This document shows, piece by piece, positions 8,535 through 16,331 of a stretch of 64,000 nt of DNA. The stretch's first letter is position 1, and the number at the start of each line of letters is the position of its first letter. The stretch spans positions 62,001-126,000 of the forward strand of contig CAJTGE010000001.1 in NCBI GenBank assembly GCA_910575795.1. The letters run 5' to 3'. Both the position numbers and the translations under genes were made by a program. The notes beneath the pieces are model-generated. The model was not told the DNA's origin and did not search any database. It saw only the letters and a list, made by a program, of their open reading frames with translations. Source of the DNA: Clostridiaceae bacterium. Its GTDB lineage: Bacteria; Bacillota; Clostridia; Lachnospirales; Lachnospiraceae.

Positions 8535-9039
8535 GCCTGTTAAAGTTGGATTGCGGACAATTAAGACGGTACTTTCTGTGTTCCTTTGTTTTTTGATAGA
8601 TAGCTTAAGAGCTTCAAGTGTTCCTTTTTATGCAGTGATTGCGTCTATACTGTGCATACAGCCAGATATGGAAAACAGTTTGAGCGTTGCTAAAAACAGG
8701 GAACTTTCAACAATTATCGGCGGTATACTGGGAATGCTCTTTTTGCTTATGGAAAGAATTTTTTTGCCCATTCAGCCAGAAATACTTCGGGAATTGACTT
8801 TATCTATTTTATTGATTCCAATCATCAATCTGTCTGTACTGTTGAAACAGAAAAAAGGAACATTTTTAACGTGCGTTGTATTCTTATGCGTAACAGTAAC
8901 ACATGAGAAAGATATAAGTCCTATTTGGTTCGCATGGAATAGGATTGTTGACACTTAATTAGGGATTGGTATTTCACTGGCAGTAAACTCTTTCCCCTTT
9001 CATAAATTTAAGGTAGGTGGTACTATGGGAAAATACTGA
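8524..9039 (+). pseudogene. FUSC/aromatic-acid-exporter-like membrane protein, broken by an in-frame TAA
   Basis: The intact part (144 aa) has hydrophobic segments and the motif RTIKTVLSVFLCFLID. It ends RIVDT-stop at 8956-8958, yet the same frame goes on as LGIGISLAVNSFPFHKFK to a second stop at 9037-9039. RIVDTxxGIGISLAVN is the normal C-terminal helix of small aromatic-acid exporter family proteins, so a single substitution created the stop. A truncated protein lacking the last helix may still be made. Confidence 0.75.
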
Positions 9040-9437
9040 TTGTTGAATTTACTGAAAAAGAGGACGCTGTTTTCCAACAAGCGGTGGAATGGCTGTCCTC
9101 TAAACTTGCTTACACCCCTGCTTCTTTTAATCAGCAGAAAAAAGGATTTGATATAGACCCATTAACCCGTACCTTTACCAACGAAGAGGGAACGTCTATA
9201 TATCTGACTGCTAAAGAGTTTGACTTGTTGTATCTCCTGTATTCCTATAAAGGGCAGGTATTTACGAAAGACCAACTATATGAAAATGTCTGGGGCTTTC
9301 ACAATGCCCCAGAGGGAAATAACCTCACATCATTCATACGGAAGCTAAGAAAGAAGATAGAGCCGTCCCCAGACAATCCACAGTACATAATAACGGTCTG
9401 GGGTGTCGGTCATAAATTCAACAAAGAAAAACCGTAG
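9025..9437 (+). CDS. Winged-helix (OmpR-type) DNA-binding protein, needs a -1 shift after codon 3
   Basis: From 9084 on this is a clean trans_reg_C winged helix (LTAKEFDLLYLLYSYKGQVF, QLYENVW, TSFIRKLRKKIEP, TVWGVGHKF). A ribosome site and ATG at 9025 precede it, but the zero frame reads ATG GGA AAA TAC TGA. If the ribosome moves back one base on G GGA AAA, the protein reads MGKILIVEFTEKEDAV and continues without a break into the winged helix. A GTG at 9084 is an alternative start giving 117 residues. There is no receiver domain, only a short N-terminal strand-helix. The gene at 59519 shows the same arrangement. Confidence 0.7.
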
Positions 9438-9476
9438 CTGTAATTCACATTCGTGTGATCTACAAGCTACGGTTTT
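9428..9476 (+). terminator. Bidirectional terminator between convergent genes
   Basis: AAAACCGTAGCT pairs with AGCTACGGTTTT. It lies between the winged-helix gene and the convergent XRE gene. Confidence 0.75.
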
Positions 9477-9837
9477 ATCGTTCAAATTGATTTCTTGCTT
9501 TTTTATCACGGCGTATGGCTTCCTTTGCAGATTTCAGTAAGTCCACAAGTAACCTTACTTCGTATTCGTCACAGTCTTTCAATACATCTTTGGCTTCACT
9601 CTCAAATATGACTTTTGAGGTCAACACATTATCGCACAAAAGAGTATCAACAGAAACGGACAGTGCATTTGCAATCGCAATTAAAGTCGGCAGGCTGACT
9701 TTCGTTTTTCCAGTTTCAATATTACTCATGTGTGAGGGCGTAACGTCTATAATGTCTGCTACGGCTTCCTGTGTTACGCCTTTTTTTATTCGGGCAATCT
9801 TAATTCTTTGACCGATTGCTTTATAGTCTATCTCCAC
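9475..9837 (-). CDS. XRE-family transcriptional regulator
   Basis: The 120-residue protein has an HTH_3 domain from MEIDYKAIGQRIKIAR through VTQEAVADIIDVTPSHMSNI to ETGKTKVSLPTL. A C-terminal helical stretch (EVRLLVDLLKSAKEAIRRDK) follows. The start is GTG at 9837, with AAAGGAG upstream. It is transcribed away from the Spo0A-like/sigma block and likely controls element genes. It is a typical Tn916-relative cargo regulator. Confidence 0.88.
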   Translation of the reverse strand: MEIDYKAIGQRIKIARIKKGVTQEAVADIIDVTPSHMSNIETGKTKVSLPTLIAIANALSVSVDTLLCDNVLTSKVIFESEAKDVLKDCDEYEVRLLVDLLKSAKEAIRRDKKARNQFER

Positions 9838-9977
9838 AATTCCTACTCTCCTTTCTGCTTTTTTATATTGTAACCATTCTCAGAGTGTATTATAATAGTC
9901 TGTGTAAATGATGATTGCATACAGTATATTTTAAGAATTATAATCTCAATTATGACTACATGAAACGAGGTGTTTAT

Positions 9978-10202
9978 ATGATTGGTTTAAAGAAAAGAGA
10001 TACAAAAGACCTGTTTAAAGTCATTGCCCGTCAACATGGTATTTCCGTCAAGGAAGTAAAGGCAGAAATGCAAAAAACCATTGATGAAGCAAGGAGCAAT
10101 CCAGACCCAGAGGTGCAGGCAAATTTCAAGAAGTATTTCGGAAATAAACGCCCTACACCAGAAGAATATATTTATATCTTTATCAAAAAGACGAAAGTTT
10201 AG
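9978..10202 (+). CDS. Small Spo0A C-terminal-domain-like protein of mobile elements
   Basis: The 74-residue protein has the helix RDTKDLFKVIARQHGISV and a tail FGNKRPTPEEYIYIFIKK. It resembles the C-terminal DNA-binding part of Spo0A, as found on small Lachnospiraceae mobile-element proteins. ATG at 9978 follows AACGAGG; an in-frame start at 9915 lacks a ribosome site. It belongs to the regulatory cassette with the sigma-like gene. Confidence 0.7.
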   Translation: MIGLKKRDTKDLFKVIARQHGISVKEVKAEMQKTIDEARSNPDPEVQANFKKYFGNKRPTPEEYIYIFIKKTKV

Positions 10203-10233
10203 AATGGTACAATCGCTTTAAGGGGGATTGTGT

Positions 10234-10278
10234 ATGAAGTGTTTTAAGCAATTTACCAAAAACTCAAGAACAACTTAA
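10234..10278 (+). CDS. Possible 14-residue leader peptide
   Basis: AAGGGGGATTGTGT precedes an ATG at good spacing. The frame reads MKCFKQFTKNSRTT and stops. It lies in the 240-base gap before the sigma-like gene, where Tn916 relatives also carry short control reading frames. The only support is the ribosome site. Confidence 0.25.
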   Translation: MKCFKQFTKNSRTT

Positions 10279-10441
10279 CAGCAATCCATGCACTACTACA
10301 ACTAAATATTTTAATATCTTAGCTCATACAGACTATATGTTTTGTGTGGGCTTTTTTCTTACTCTCTTTTCCGTATTTTCCAAAGGTATAGACGGTATTT
10401 CCGTTTATATATTTCAGCGTTTGCGGAAAGGGGGTGAGATT

Positions 10442-10861
10442 ATGAACACATCTTCTTTTGAGCATATCGTTAGAATACAGTTTAATGCTTTGATAATGAC
10501 TGTTATCAAACGTACAGTAAAAAGCAAGAAAAGACAGATTGCAAGACGTTCTAAGCGTGAAGTTTTGTTCTGTGAATTGTCAGATATGAAACAGCTTGAA
10601 TGTGGAACAACAGATAACTATTCTTGTAATTATATTTCTTTTGAAGTCTTGAATAATACAATCCAAGTATCAAATGAGAAACTTGCTGTTGCTTTACATA
10701 AGTTATCAGAGAAACAGCGTGATGTAATCTTATTACGCTATTTTCAAGGCATGAGTGACCAAGAAATTGCAGAATTGTATCATGTATCACGTTCTGCTAT
10801 TTATCGCAGAAGAAGTAACGGATTGAAGAAACTAAAAGCATTATTGAAAGAAAGGAATTGA
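10442..10861 (+). CDS. Sigma-70 region-4-like regulator (Tn916 Orf7-like)
   Basis: The 139-residue protein has a C-terminal sigma region 4 with LSEKQRDVILLRYFQGMSDQ and EIAELYHVSRSAIYRRRSNG (residues about 80-130). In Tn916 the equivalent Orf7 activates xis/int and transfer gene transcription. ATG at 10442 follows AAAGGGGGTGAG; the upstream extension to 10337 has no ribosome site. It is followed by the HTH_16 gene after four bases. Confidence 0.9.
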   Translation: MNTSSFEHIVRIQFNALIMTVIKRTVKSKKRQIARRSKREVLFCELSDMKQLECGTTDNYSCNYISFEVLNNTIQVSNEKLAVALHKLSEKQRDVILLRYFQGMSDQEIAELYHVSRSAIYRRRSNGLKKLKALLKERN

Positions 10862-10865
10862 ACCA

Positions 10866-11105
10866 ATGAGAAAAGAATATGGCTATCCCACATTAGAAGT
10901 AATATGCAAAGCGTCTGCTGGAAGTGAAACCGCAATAAAGGAAATTTTGAAATTCTATGACGCTTATATCTGTAAATTATGCTTGCGTACTTTTTACCAC
11001 TCTGAAAGTGGTAAAATCACTATACAGGTTGATGAAGAATTAAAAGGTCAAATTTATACAGAAATGATGAAAGCAATCTTGAAATTTGAAATCAGAGTGA
11101 AGTAA
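10866..11105 (+). CDS. HTH_16 conjugative-transposon regulator (Tn916 Orf8-like)
   Basis: The 79-residue protein has the HTH_16 pattern, SAGSETAIKEILKFYDAYI and GQIYTEMMKAILKFEI. It is the usual partner of the sigma-like Orf7 homologue and lies four bases after it. In Tn916 the pair controls excision and transfer. No defect is visible. It is the last gene before the right end of the element. Confidence 0.9.
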   Translation: MRKEYGYPTLEVICKASAGSETAIKEILKFYDAYICKLCLRTFYHSESGKITIQVDEELKGQIYTEMMKAILKFEIRVK

Positions 11106-11127
11106 TCATATTACACGAATAAAAAAC

Positions 11128-11158
11128 GGGAGATACACAGATGTTTGTGCTATCTCCC
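11128..11158 (-). terminator. Stem-loop terminator near the right end of the element
   Basis: GGGAGATA-CACA pairs with TGTG-C-TATCTCCC. A T-run follows on the minus strand, so it would mainly stop transcription entering from the chromosome. Confidence 0.6.
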
Positions 11159-11189
11159 ATATTAATTTCAGTGTCATATCAAGGCTCAT

Positions 11190-11230
11190 TCAATCGTGGT
11201 AAATTCGTGGTTAAATGAGTATTTTCCTAT
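11190..11230. repeat. Right end of the mobile element: integrase arm sites and flank repeat
   Basis: TCGTGGTAAAT and TCGTGGTTAAAT occur in tandem at 11193-11215. TTTTCCTAT at 11222-11230 matches the left flank word. From here to 11366 there is AT-rich sequence without a gene. Confidence 0.55.
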
Positions 11231-11366
11231 ACTTCAAAGTGCTTGAAAGTATAGTGTTTATGCGGATAATCAAAAAATAGATATAAAATTATAATAAAAT
11301 TGATATAGAAAATCCGATTATTTCATTTTTTTCGTCATAAATCCAGAATCATTTAGGGAATCATCT

Positions 11367-12683
11367 TTACCTATCTACTATTGGAAATAAAAGTATAATC
11401 CGAAAGAAATCCTTATCCTTCTCAACAATACACTTTCCGCCCATCTGTTTCATCATATTTTTTATGTTCTGTATACCAATCTTAGTGCTCTCCACTTTTT
11501 CTTCAAGTTCTCGGATCTTATTTTCAAACATAAAACCAACCATACGAGCTTCCTTTACAGATGAAATCACCACTGGTTGGGATGTAGACGCATATTTTAC
11601 GATATTCGAGGTCATATTATCCAAGATTCGCATCACATAGTCCGTTGATATCCTAAGGAAACAATCCGTCCATGACACATGGAATGCGACAGAAAACCCG
11701 TTCTGTTCCAGATAACTGCATGTTTCCGAGAACAGGTCATAAAAGAGTACCTCATATTGCTCTGGTTCTTCCAGTTCCACTTCTTCTTCCCCTGTGATCA
11801 AGGAATATTCAAACAAGTGGTCTGTCAGGTATTTCATACGATGTGCTTTTTGACCAATCTTCTCCAGATACTCCATAAGCTGTTCTTCGTTTTTATATTT
11901 GCCTTTCTTCAGAATCTCTGTGTAGAGCATAATGGAAGTTATCGGCGTTCGCAGGTCATGGGACATCTCCGTAACATTCCTCTGGTTTTCCCGTACAATC
12001 TCTGCTTCCTGCAGAATGAGGTTCTGGAAAGCGATCCGCATGCTGTTAAGCCCCTCTGCCAGAGTCCCAAGCTCATCCTTCCCCTTTACGGTAATCGCAT
12101 AATCCAGGCTCCCTCCTTCCAAAATCTCTATTTCAGAGCTGAGCGTCCTGATATAGTCCATCTTACGACGAATACCCAAGAGGACAAGCACCAGGAACAA
12201 TACAAAAGAAAAAAGCAGTTCGGTAATTAGGAGATAATTGTAATATTGATAGCTGTATGCACCCGTAATAATTACTTCTGCAGAACCATCGGAAAATTCC
12301 ACAATATAATAACTTTCCCATGCATAATTGCCAGCGGCAATCTCTTCTTCCCAGATTTCCTGATCCGGGTAATCCGAATCAAAAACCTGAATCTCATCCT
12401 TGTAAATCTTAACAGACAGAATTTTCTGCTTCTTTAGCCATATATTCAAAGCATCAGTATCTCTGGACGAAAGTTGTTTCTGCCTGATATAATTCTGGAA
12501 TTTGTCAATATATTCCTGATTCTTCCTGTCTATATAGCCTGTTTCTTCCAGATATTTATCAACCAGATACTCCCCCGCAAGATCTAATCCCCAAAAAGCC
12601 ACAACTGCTACAAAAGCTGAGATAAGTAACAACCGCAGCAGTTGAGCATAAATAGAGTCTTTTTTATTCGTTGCCTGCGTCAA
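11367..12683 (-). CDS. VanS-like membrane sensor histidine kinase
   Basis: The predicted order is a transmembrane helix (LLRLLLISAFVAVVAFWGL), an extracytoplasmic loop of about 115 residues and a second helix (LLFSFVLFLVLVLLG). HAMP, HisKA with the phospho-acceptor in MSHDLRTPITS, and a divergent HATPase domain follow; N-box-like DNMTSNIVKYAS is seen. The upstream open frame to 12737 overlaps the coding end of the regulator. I favour TTG at 12683 with AAAGGGG before it, which gives a 20-base overlap with the regulator. It would sense an envelope state and control the operon upstream. Confidence 0.85.
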   Translation of the reverse strand: MTQATNKKDSIYAQLLRLLLISAFVAVVAFWGLDLAGEYLVDKYLEETGYIDRKNQEYIDKFQNYIRQKQLSSRDTDALNIWLKKQKILSVKIYKDEIQVFDSDYPDQEIWEEEIAAGNYAWESYYIVEFSDGSAEVIITGAYSYQYYNYLLITELLFSFVLFLVLVLLGIRRKMDYIRTLSSEIEILEGGSLDYAITVKGKDELGTLAEGLNSMRIAFQNLILQEAEIVRENQRNVTEMSHDLRTPITSIMLYTEILKKGKYKNEEQLMEYLEKIGQKAHRMKYLTDHLFEYSLITGEEEVELEEPEQYEVLFYDLFSETCSYLEQNGFSVAFHVSWTDCFLRISTDYVMRILDNMTSNIVKYASTSQPVVISSVKEARMVGFMFENKIRELEEKVESTKIGIQNIKNMMKQMGGKCIVEKDKDFFRIILLFPIVDR

Positions 12684-13380
12684 ACTTATACCCCTTTCCC
12701 CATACAGTCTTAATATACTTCGGATATTTAGGATCATCTTCTATTTTTACTCTCAACTTCCGAATATGAACCATTACCGTACTGTTACAGGAATAGAAAT
12801 ATGGTTCATCCCACACACTTTCATAAAGATTCTGAGCCGAAAAAATCTTTTTGGGATGTTGCATTAGCAACAACAAAATATGATACTCAATATCAGACAG
12901 TTCTTTTTCTACACCATTTACATATACCTCATTAAAGGATTCATGTGCCCGGATTTCCCTGATTTCCAGATATGGTTCTTCTTTGTCAGACCCCGATGCA
13001 TTTCTTCCCATATAAACATTATAACGCCGCATCAGCGCTTTAACTCTTCCCAAAAGTTCTGCATAGGAGAATGGTTTCGGAAGATAATCATCTCCTCCCG
13101 CCATAAGTCCAATTAATTTATCTGATTCTTGTGCTTTAGCGGTAAGAAAAAGTACAGGAACAGTAGATACCTTACGAATTTCCTCACAAGTACGAAGTCC
13201 TGACATTCCCGGCATCATTACATCCAAAATAACTAAATCTGTATTCTCATCCAGAAGTTCCAGACCCTTACTACCGTTTTCCGCTTCCTGAACACTATAA
13301 TTTTCACTTTCTAAAAGGATACGTACACCCTCACGAATATCTTCATCATCTTCTACAATCAATACATGTTCTTTACTCAT
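12664..13380 (-). CDS. VanR-like OmpR-family response regulator
   Basis: The receiver domain (residues 1-120) shows VLIVEDDEDIREG, the phospho-Asp in LVILDVMMPGMSG, and T and K in LFLTAKA and YLPKPFS. The winged helix (about 140-238) shows VWDEPYFYSCNSTVMVHIRK and TVWGKGYKF. ATG at 13380 gives MSKEHVLIVED; an upstream start would add a basic leader without a ribosome site. It forms an overlapping pair with the kinase. I propose it binds the tandem TTTAAG-like boxes at 21751, 22117 and 23486. Confidence 0.9.
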   Translation of the reverse strand: MSKEHVLIVEDDEDIREGVRILLESENYSVQEAENGSKGLELLDENTDLVILDVMMPGMSGLRTCEEIRKVSTVPVLFLTAKAQESDKLIGLMAGGDDYLPKPFSYAELLGRVKALMRRYNVYMGRNASGSDKEEPYLEIREIRAHESFNEVYVNGVEKELSDIEYHILLLLMQHPKKIFSAQNLYESVWDEPYFYSCNSTVMVHIRKLRVKIEDDPKYPKYIKTVWGKGYKFDAGNE

Positions 13381-13434
13381 ACACTGTATTCCCCGCTTTC
13401 TTTTGAAAATCCCTACCATTGTTCCCATGCGAAC

Positions 13435-14109
13435 TTACATTTCTTGATCCTGCATGATCCTTTTTTCAATTTTAACCCTATTTTTTCTAACAATATCAAA
13501 ATCTAGAACCACCAAATTCAAAATAGCCTTTTTCCTGGCCCTGTAAAACCTTGCTGCCGCTATGACTATTACAAACTTTTCCTACTCGAAGTGCCCCAAT
13601 CTCCATATGTATCACATACATATCCGAAAAGATTAGGCTTAATCTTGTCTCTCTATCGCAGATATTAAAATATTTGTGGTAATGCCTTGGAGTCAGGCTA
13701 AATATCATACAGTATCCTCCTAAAAACTTCTGCGCCAATGCAATGCTGTCAAATAATTGTTCCAAATGATATTCTGTATTTTTAATCTTATATGTTCCAC
13801 TTTCTTCTATAGGATATACACTCAAATATCCATCACATGGATTGATCAGATGATTTTATGTTATATCAATCCGTTCTTTGTTTCGTTTCCGTATAAAAAA
13901 ATCGTTAAAATACTTATAACCCTTTTTTCTTATTCATCTATATTTATCCCTTGCTTTTTCAAAAACACAGACACCAGCCATCTGTAAAATTTGGAGTTTA
14001 AAAAGATTCCCATTTGCCGTGACACTCACAGTTGAACTAAAATTTTCAATATGCTCCGGCCGGGCACTGTCTGATATAAAAAACGAATCAGCAAAGTTTT
14101 TTTCCTCAT
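13435..14109 (-). pseudogene. psd: Decayed phosphatidylserine decarboxylase gene
   Basis: ATG at 14109 overlaps the pssA stop as ATGA. The frame reads FLYQTVPGRSILKILVQ then stops; beyond it, in shifted frames, come INIDE-stop, YKYFNDFFIRKRNKERIDIT-stop, then NPCDGYLSVYPIEES. The C-terminal half is open (109 codons) with FLGGYCMIFSLTPRHYHKYF and the autocleavage-site region GYFEFGGS. A final shift follows, after which the frame reads ILILLEKIG. These pieces in order are a full psd gene with at least three stops and two shifts, so phosphatidylethanolamine synthesis by this copy is lost. Confidence 0.88.
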
Positions 14110-14750
14110 ACTTCTAACCCTAAACCCATTAATAGAATAACAAATTCTATCAGTCCCGTAAACACTATCCCTATTTTCCCCGCTAAATAAGGTTTTTTCA
14201 CTTTGAAAGGTAATATAAATGCCACCGCCATCATTACAAGAACTGTCTGCCAAAGCCCTCGGCTTCCATATGAAATTCTGTTTCCAATCATATAAAATGC
14301 TGGCAACAATAATGCAGACGCAGTTACCGGAAGTCCAAGATAATATGACCTCCTCCCACTTTCTATTTTCTGTCTTTCTTCCTCCATTACATTAAAATAC
14401 GCCAGACGAATCAAGGCACATAACACATACAAGCAACACACCAGAAATCCCAAATAACTTTTACCGCTGATATTGTATGTAAATAATGCCGGGAGGGCCC
14501 CAAAGCAAACCAAATCACTTAGTGAATCTATCTGAATACCAAATTTCTTTTCCTGTTCGTCACGCTGTTTTGTAGCAGCAATCGTACCATCAAACATATC
14601 ACAGACACCTGCTATCATAAGACATAGAACCGCCTGCCGATACCAGCCTTCCATTGTATATATAATCCCGGTAAATCCCACCAGCATTCCCAGATACGTT
14701 AGTACCACTGTGTAATTATAATAACCGTTTAATTTTTTCCTTTCTTCCAT
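14106..14750 (-). CDS. pssA: CDP-diacylglycerol--serine O-phosphatidyltransferase
   Basis: This integral membrane enzyme makes phosphatidylserine from CDP-diacylglycerol and serine. The CDP-alcohol phosphotransferase signature is visible as DMFDGTIAATKQRDE and FGIQIDSLSD (D-x2-DG-x2-A...G-x3-D-x3-D), with Thr where Arg is common. About six hydrophobic segments fill the 214 residues, the normal length of the clostridial enzyme. It lies 26 bases after the TVP38 gene and is coupled to the broken psd. With psd gone, phosphatidylserine from this locus would stay unprocessed unless another psd exists. Confidence 0.9.
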   Translation of the reverse strand: MEERKKLNGYYNYTVVLTYLGMLVGFTGIIYTMEGWYRQAVLCLMIAGVCDMFDGTIAATKQRDEQEKKFGIQIDSLSDLVCFGALPALFTYNISGKSYLGFLVCCLYVLCALIRLAYFNVMEEERQKIESGRRSYYLGLPVTASALLLPAFYMIGNRISYGSRGLWQTVLVMMAVAFILPFKVKKPYLAGKIGIVFTGLIEFVILLMGLGLEV

Positions 14751-14776
14751 CTCTCTTCTTCACCTCTCCCCACGGC

Positions 14777-15361
14777 CTATGATGCCGCCGTAGAAAATAT
14801 AATACTGTATGCCAAAATACACCATGGTTTTCCAACAATAATAATTGCTGCAAATTTACGGAAACTCATTTTCGTAATCCCTGTAAAATAGCAAAAATAA
14901 TCGTCTGGAAACAGAGGCAGTACCATACCAAGAAAAAGCAGAACCGTATAGGATTTGCTTTCAGCAGCCCATCCAGCCCATTTATCATATTTTTTTCCTG
15001 GAAACATCTTACTCACAAGCCCCTGTCCATACTTTCTGGCAAGGATAAAAGCAATAAGGGAGCCCATTGAAATTCCTATATAATTGCACCAGAATCCTCC
15101 TGCCCATCCAAACATAACAGCACCTACTATGCATCCAAGAAATCCAGGCAGCACGGGCAGTACCACTTGGACTGCCTGAACCGTCACTAATACAACTGGT
15201 GCCAGCAATCCAAATCCGGCTATATATTGTTGTAATGTCTCCGCAGAATCAAATTTTCCATCCAGATATGCTTTAATCAATACCCCACAAAGCGCTATAC
15301 AGAATATGAAAAACAATGCAGTCATTCTCTTTTTCCATTTTTCAGCCTGTTCTATCATCAT
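14777..15361 (-). CDS. TVP38/TMEM64-family (VTT/SNARE-associated) membrane protein
   Basis: The 194-residue protein has five or six hydrophobic segments and the VTT-domain core PVLPGFLGCIVGAVMFGWAG. Further on are GSLIAFILARKYG and MVLPLFPDDYFCYFTGIT. Relatives of the DedA/TVP38 superfamily move or scramble lipids, including undecaprenyl phosphate. The gene overlaps the SGNH gene by 20 bases and precedes pssA, which fits a lipid-handling role in this operon. Confidence 0.88.
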   Translation of the reverse strand: MMIEQAEKWKKRMTALFFIFCIALCGVLIKAYLDGKFDSAETLQQYIAGFGLLAPVVLVTVQAVQVVLPVLPGFLGCIVGAVMFGWAGGFWCNYIGISMGSLIAFILARKYGQGLVSKMFPGKKYDKWAGWAAESKSYTVLLFLGMVLPLFPDDYFCYFTGITKMSFRKFAAIIIVGKPWCILAYSIIFSTAAS

Positions 15362-16331
15362 TTTTTATCATCACTTTCAGATTATCTTCTGCCTTTTGAC
15401 TATATTCTTCCGCTTCCTTATCCCATGCTGCATAAGGAGCTTCCCCACGATGATCCGGAAGTTCATACTCCGACTTTAAATACTCTCCCAGATATTTCGT
15501 GACTTTCTGTGCACCAGAAATATTTAAATGATCCCCCTTATCCAAACTGTCTGTCTTCCAGTCTATCCCTACTTCATTTAATTTCAGATTCAGGTCTAAA
15601 TAATCCAATGAATGCTCTGTTGCATAGGTACGAACACTATTATGTCTGCGATAATTATAGTTTACAGGGGACGGTGTACCAAGCAAAAGCAGTTTTACAT
15701 TCTTCTCTTTGCAAAGTTCCTCAATTTTTTCCATATATGTTATAACAGTATCCGTCATCTCTTCTCTTTGCTCCGTTTCCTGCATATACTCCCCCTTCTC
15801 ATATGGATGCACATCACAGCGAAAAGCAAAACCTTTATAATTTTCTTCCGGATACTGCTTTTCTATCAAAAATGATTTCCAAATGTCATGACAACGAAAG
15901 ATAGGAATATAATGATTTCCCCACGCTTCAATGGTTTTCCTCAAACTTGCCAGCCCAGGATTTCCTCGAAACATCACATTTGTTTCCAAAATCACCAATT
16001 TGGGTGACTGTGTTTCCAATGCTGTTTCCAACATATGATAGGTTTCCTGTATCTCTTGTCCGGATTGCCCGCATACATAAGTCGTTATCCCGTGATATTT
16101 CCATAATACCATCGGAGAAATTGCGGAATAACTTAAACTATCTCCTAACACAATCACATCTATACTTTTTTCCGGTTCTCTTAAGATCCGGAACACACTT
16201 TTATTTCTACTGTGTACCAAATTATCATTTTCTATTAATACTGTCTCCATTTTGTTTGATACTCCCGCAAAAATGGCAAACAGGATAACAAAAAAAGTAA
16301 GGTTTTTTACAATCTTCTTAAAATCCCGCAT
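15342..16331 (-). CDS. Membrane-anchored SGNH/GDSL-fold protein, DltD-like position
   Basis: The 329-residue protein has one N-terminal signal-anchor (FFVILFAIFAGV) and an extracytoplasmic domain. The domain carries the nucleophile block VIVLGDSLSYSAISP, an Asn in LVILETNVMF and the catalytic pair in DKGDHLNISGA. This matches the DltD/AlgX-like acyl-transfer or hydrolase proteins that partner with MBOAT transporters. The start overlaps the MBOAT stop by 14 bases. It would complete transfer of the exported acyl group to its acceptor outside the membrane. The acceptor is unknown. Confidence 0.85.
   Translation of the reverse strand: MRDFKKIVKNLTFFVILFAIFAGVSNKMETVLIENDNLVHSRNKSVFRILREPEKSIDVIVLGDSLSYSAISPMVLWKYHGITTYVCGQSGQEIQETYHMLETALETQSPKLVILETNVMFRGNPGLASLRKTIEAWGNHYIPIFRCHDIWKSFLIEKQYPEENYKGFAFRCDVHPYEKGEYMQETEQREEMTDTVITYMEKIEELCKEKNVKLLLLGTPSPVNYNYRRHNSVRTYATEHSLDYLDLNLKLNEVGIDWKTDSLDKGDHLNISGAQKVTKYLGEYLKSEYELPDHRGEAPYAAWDKEAEEYSQKAEDNLKVMIKNDDRTG

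Larger units (their letters stand above)
5..11230. mobile_element. Integrative mobilizable element, Tn916-like integrase with MobT relaxase
   Basis: The segment starts next to a minus-strand integrase/excisionase pair and ends just after Tn916-like regulatory genes. The 9-base word TTTTCCTAT occurs at 5-13 and again at 11222-11230. Inside each end lie two arm-type motifs of the form CGTGGTTAAA / CGTGGTAAAT (left 19-40, right 11194-11215). It carries a MobT-type relaxase and an oriT hairpin. No FtsK/TcpA coupling ATPase, VirB4-like ATPase or other conjugation gene is present, so it probably depends on a helper element. The left boundary is close to the window edge, so the exact end is inferred. 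Confidence 0.75.

Noticed and set aside
10551..10790. 79-codon minus-strand frame
   Set aside because: Shadow of the sigma-like gene.
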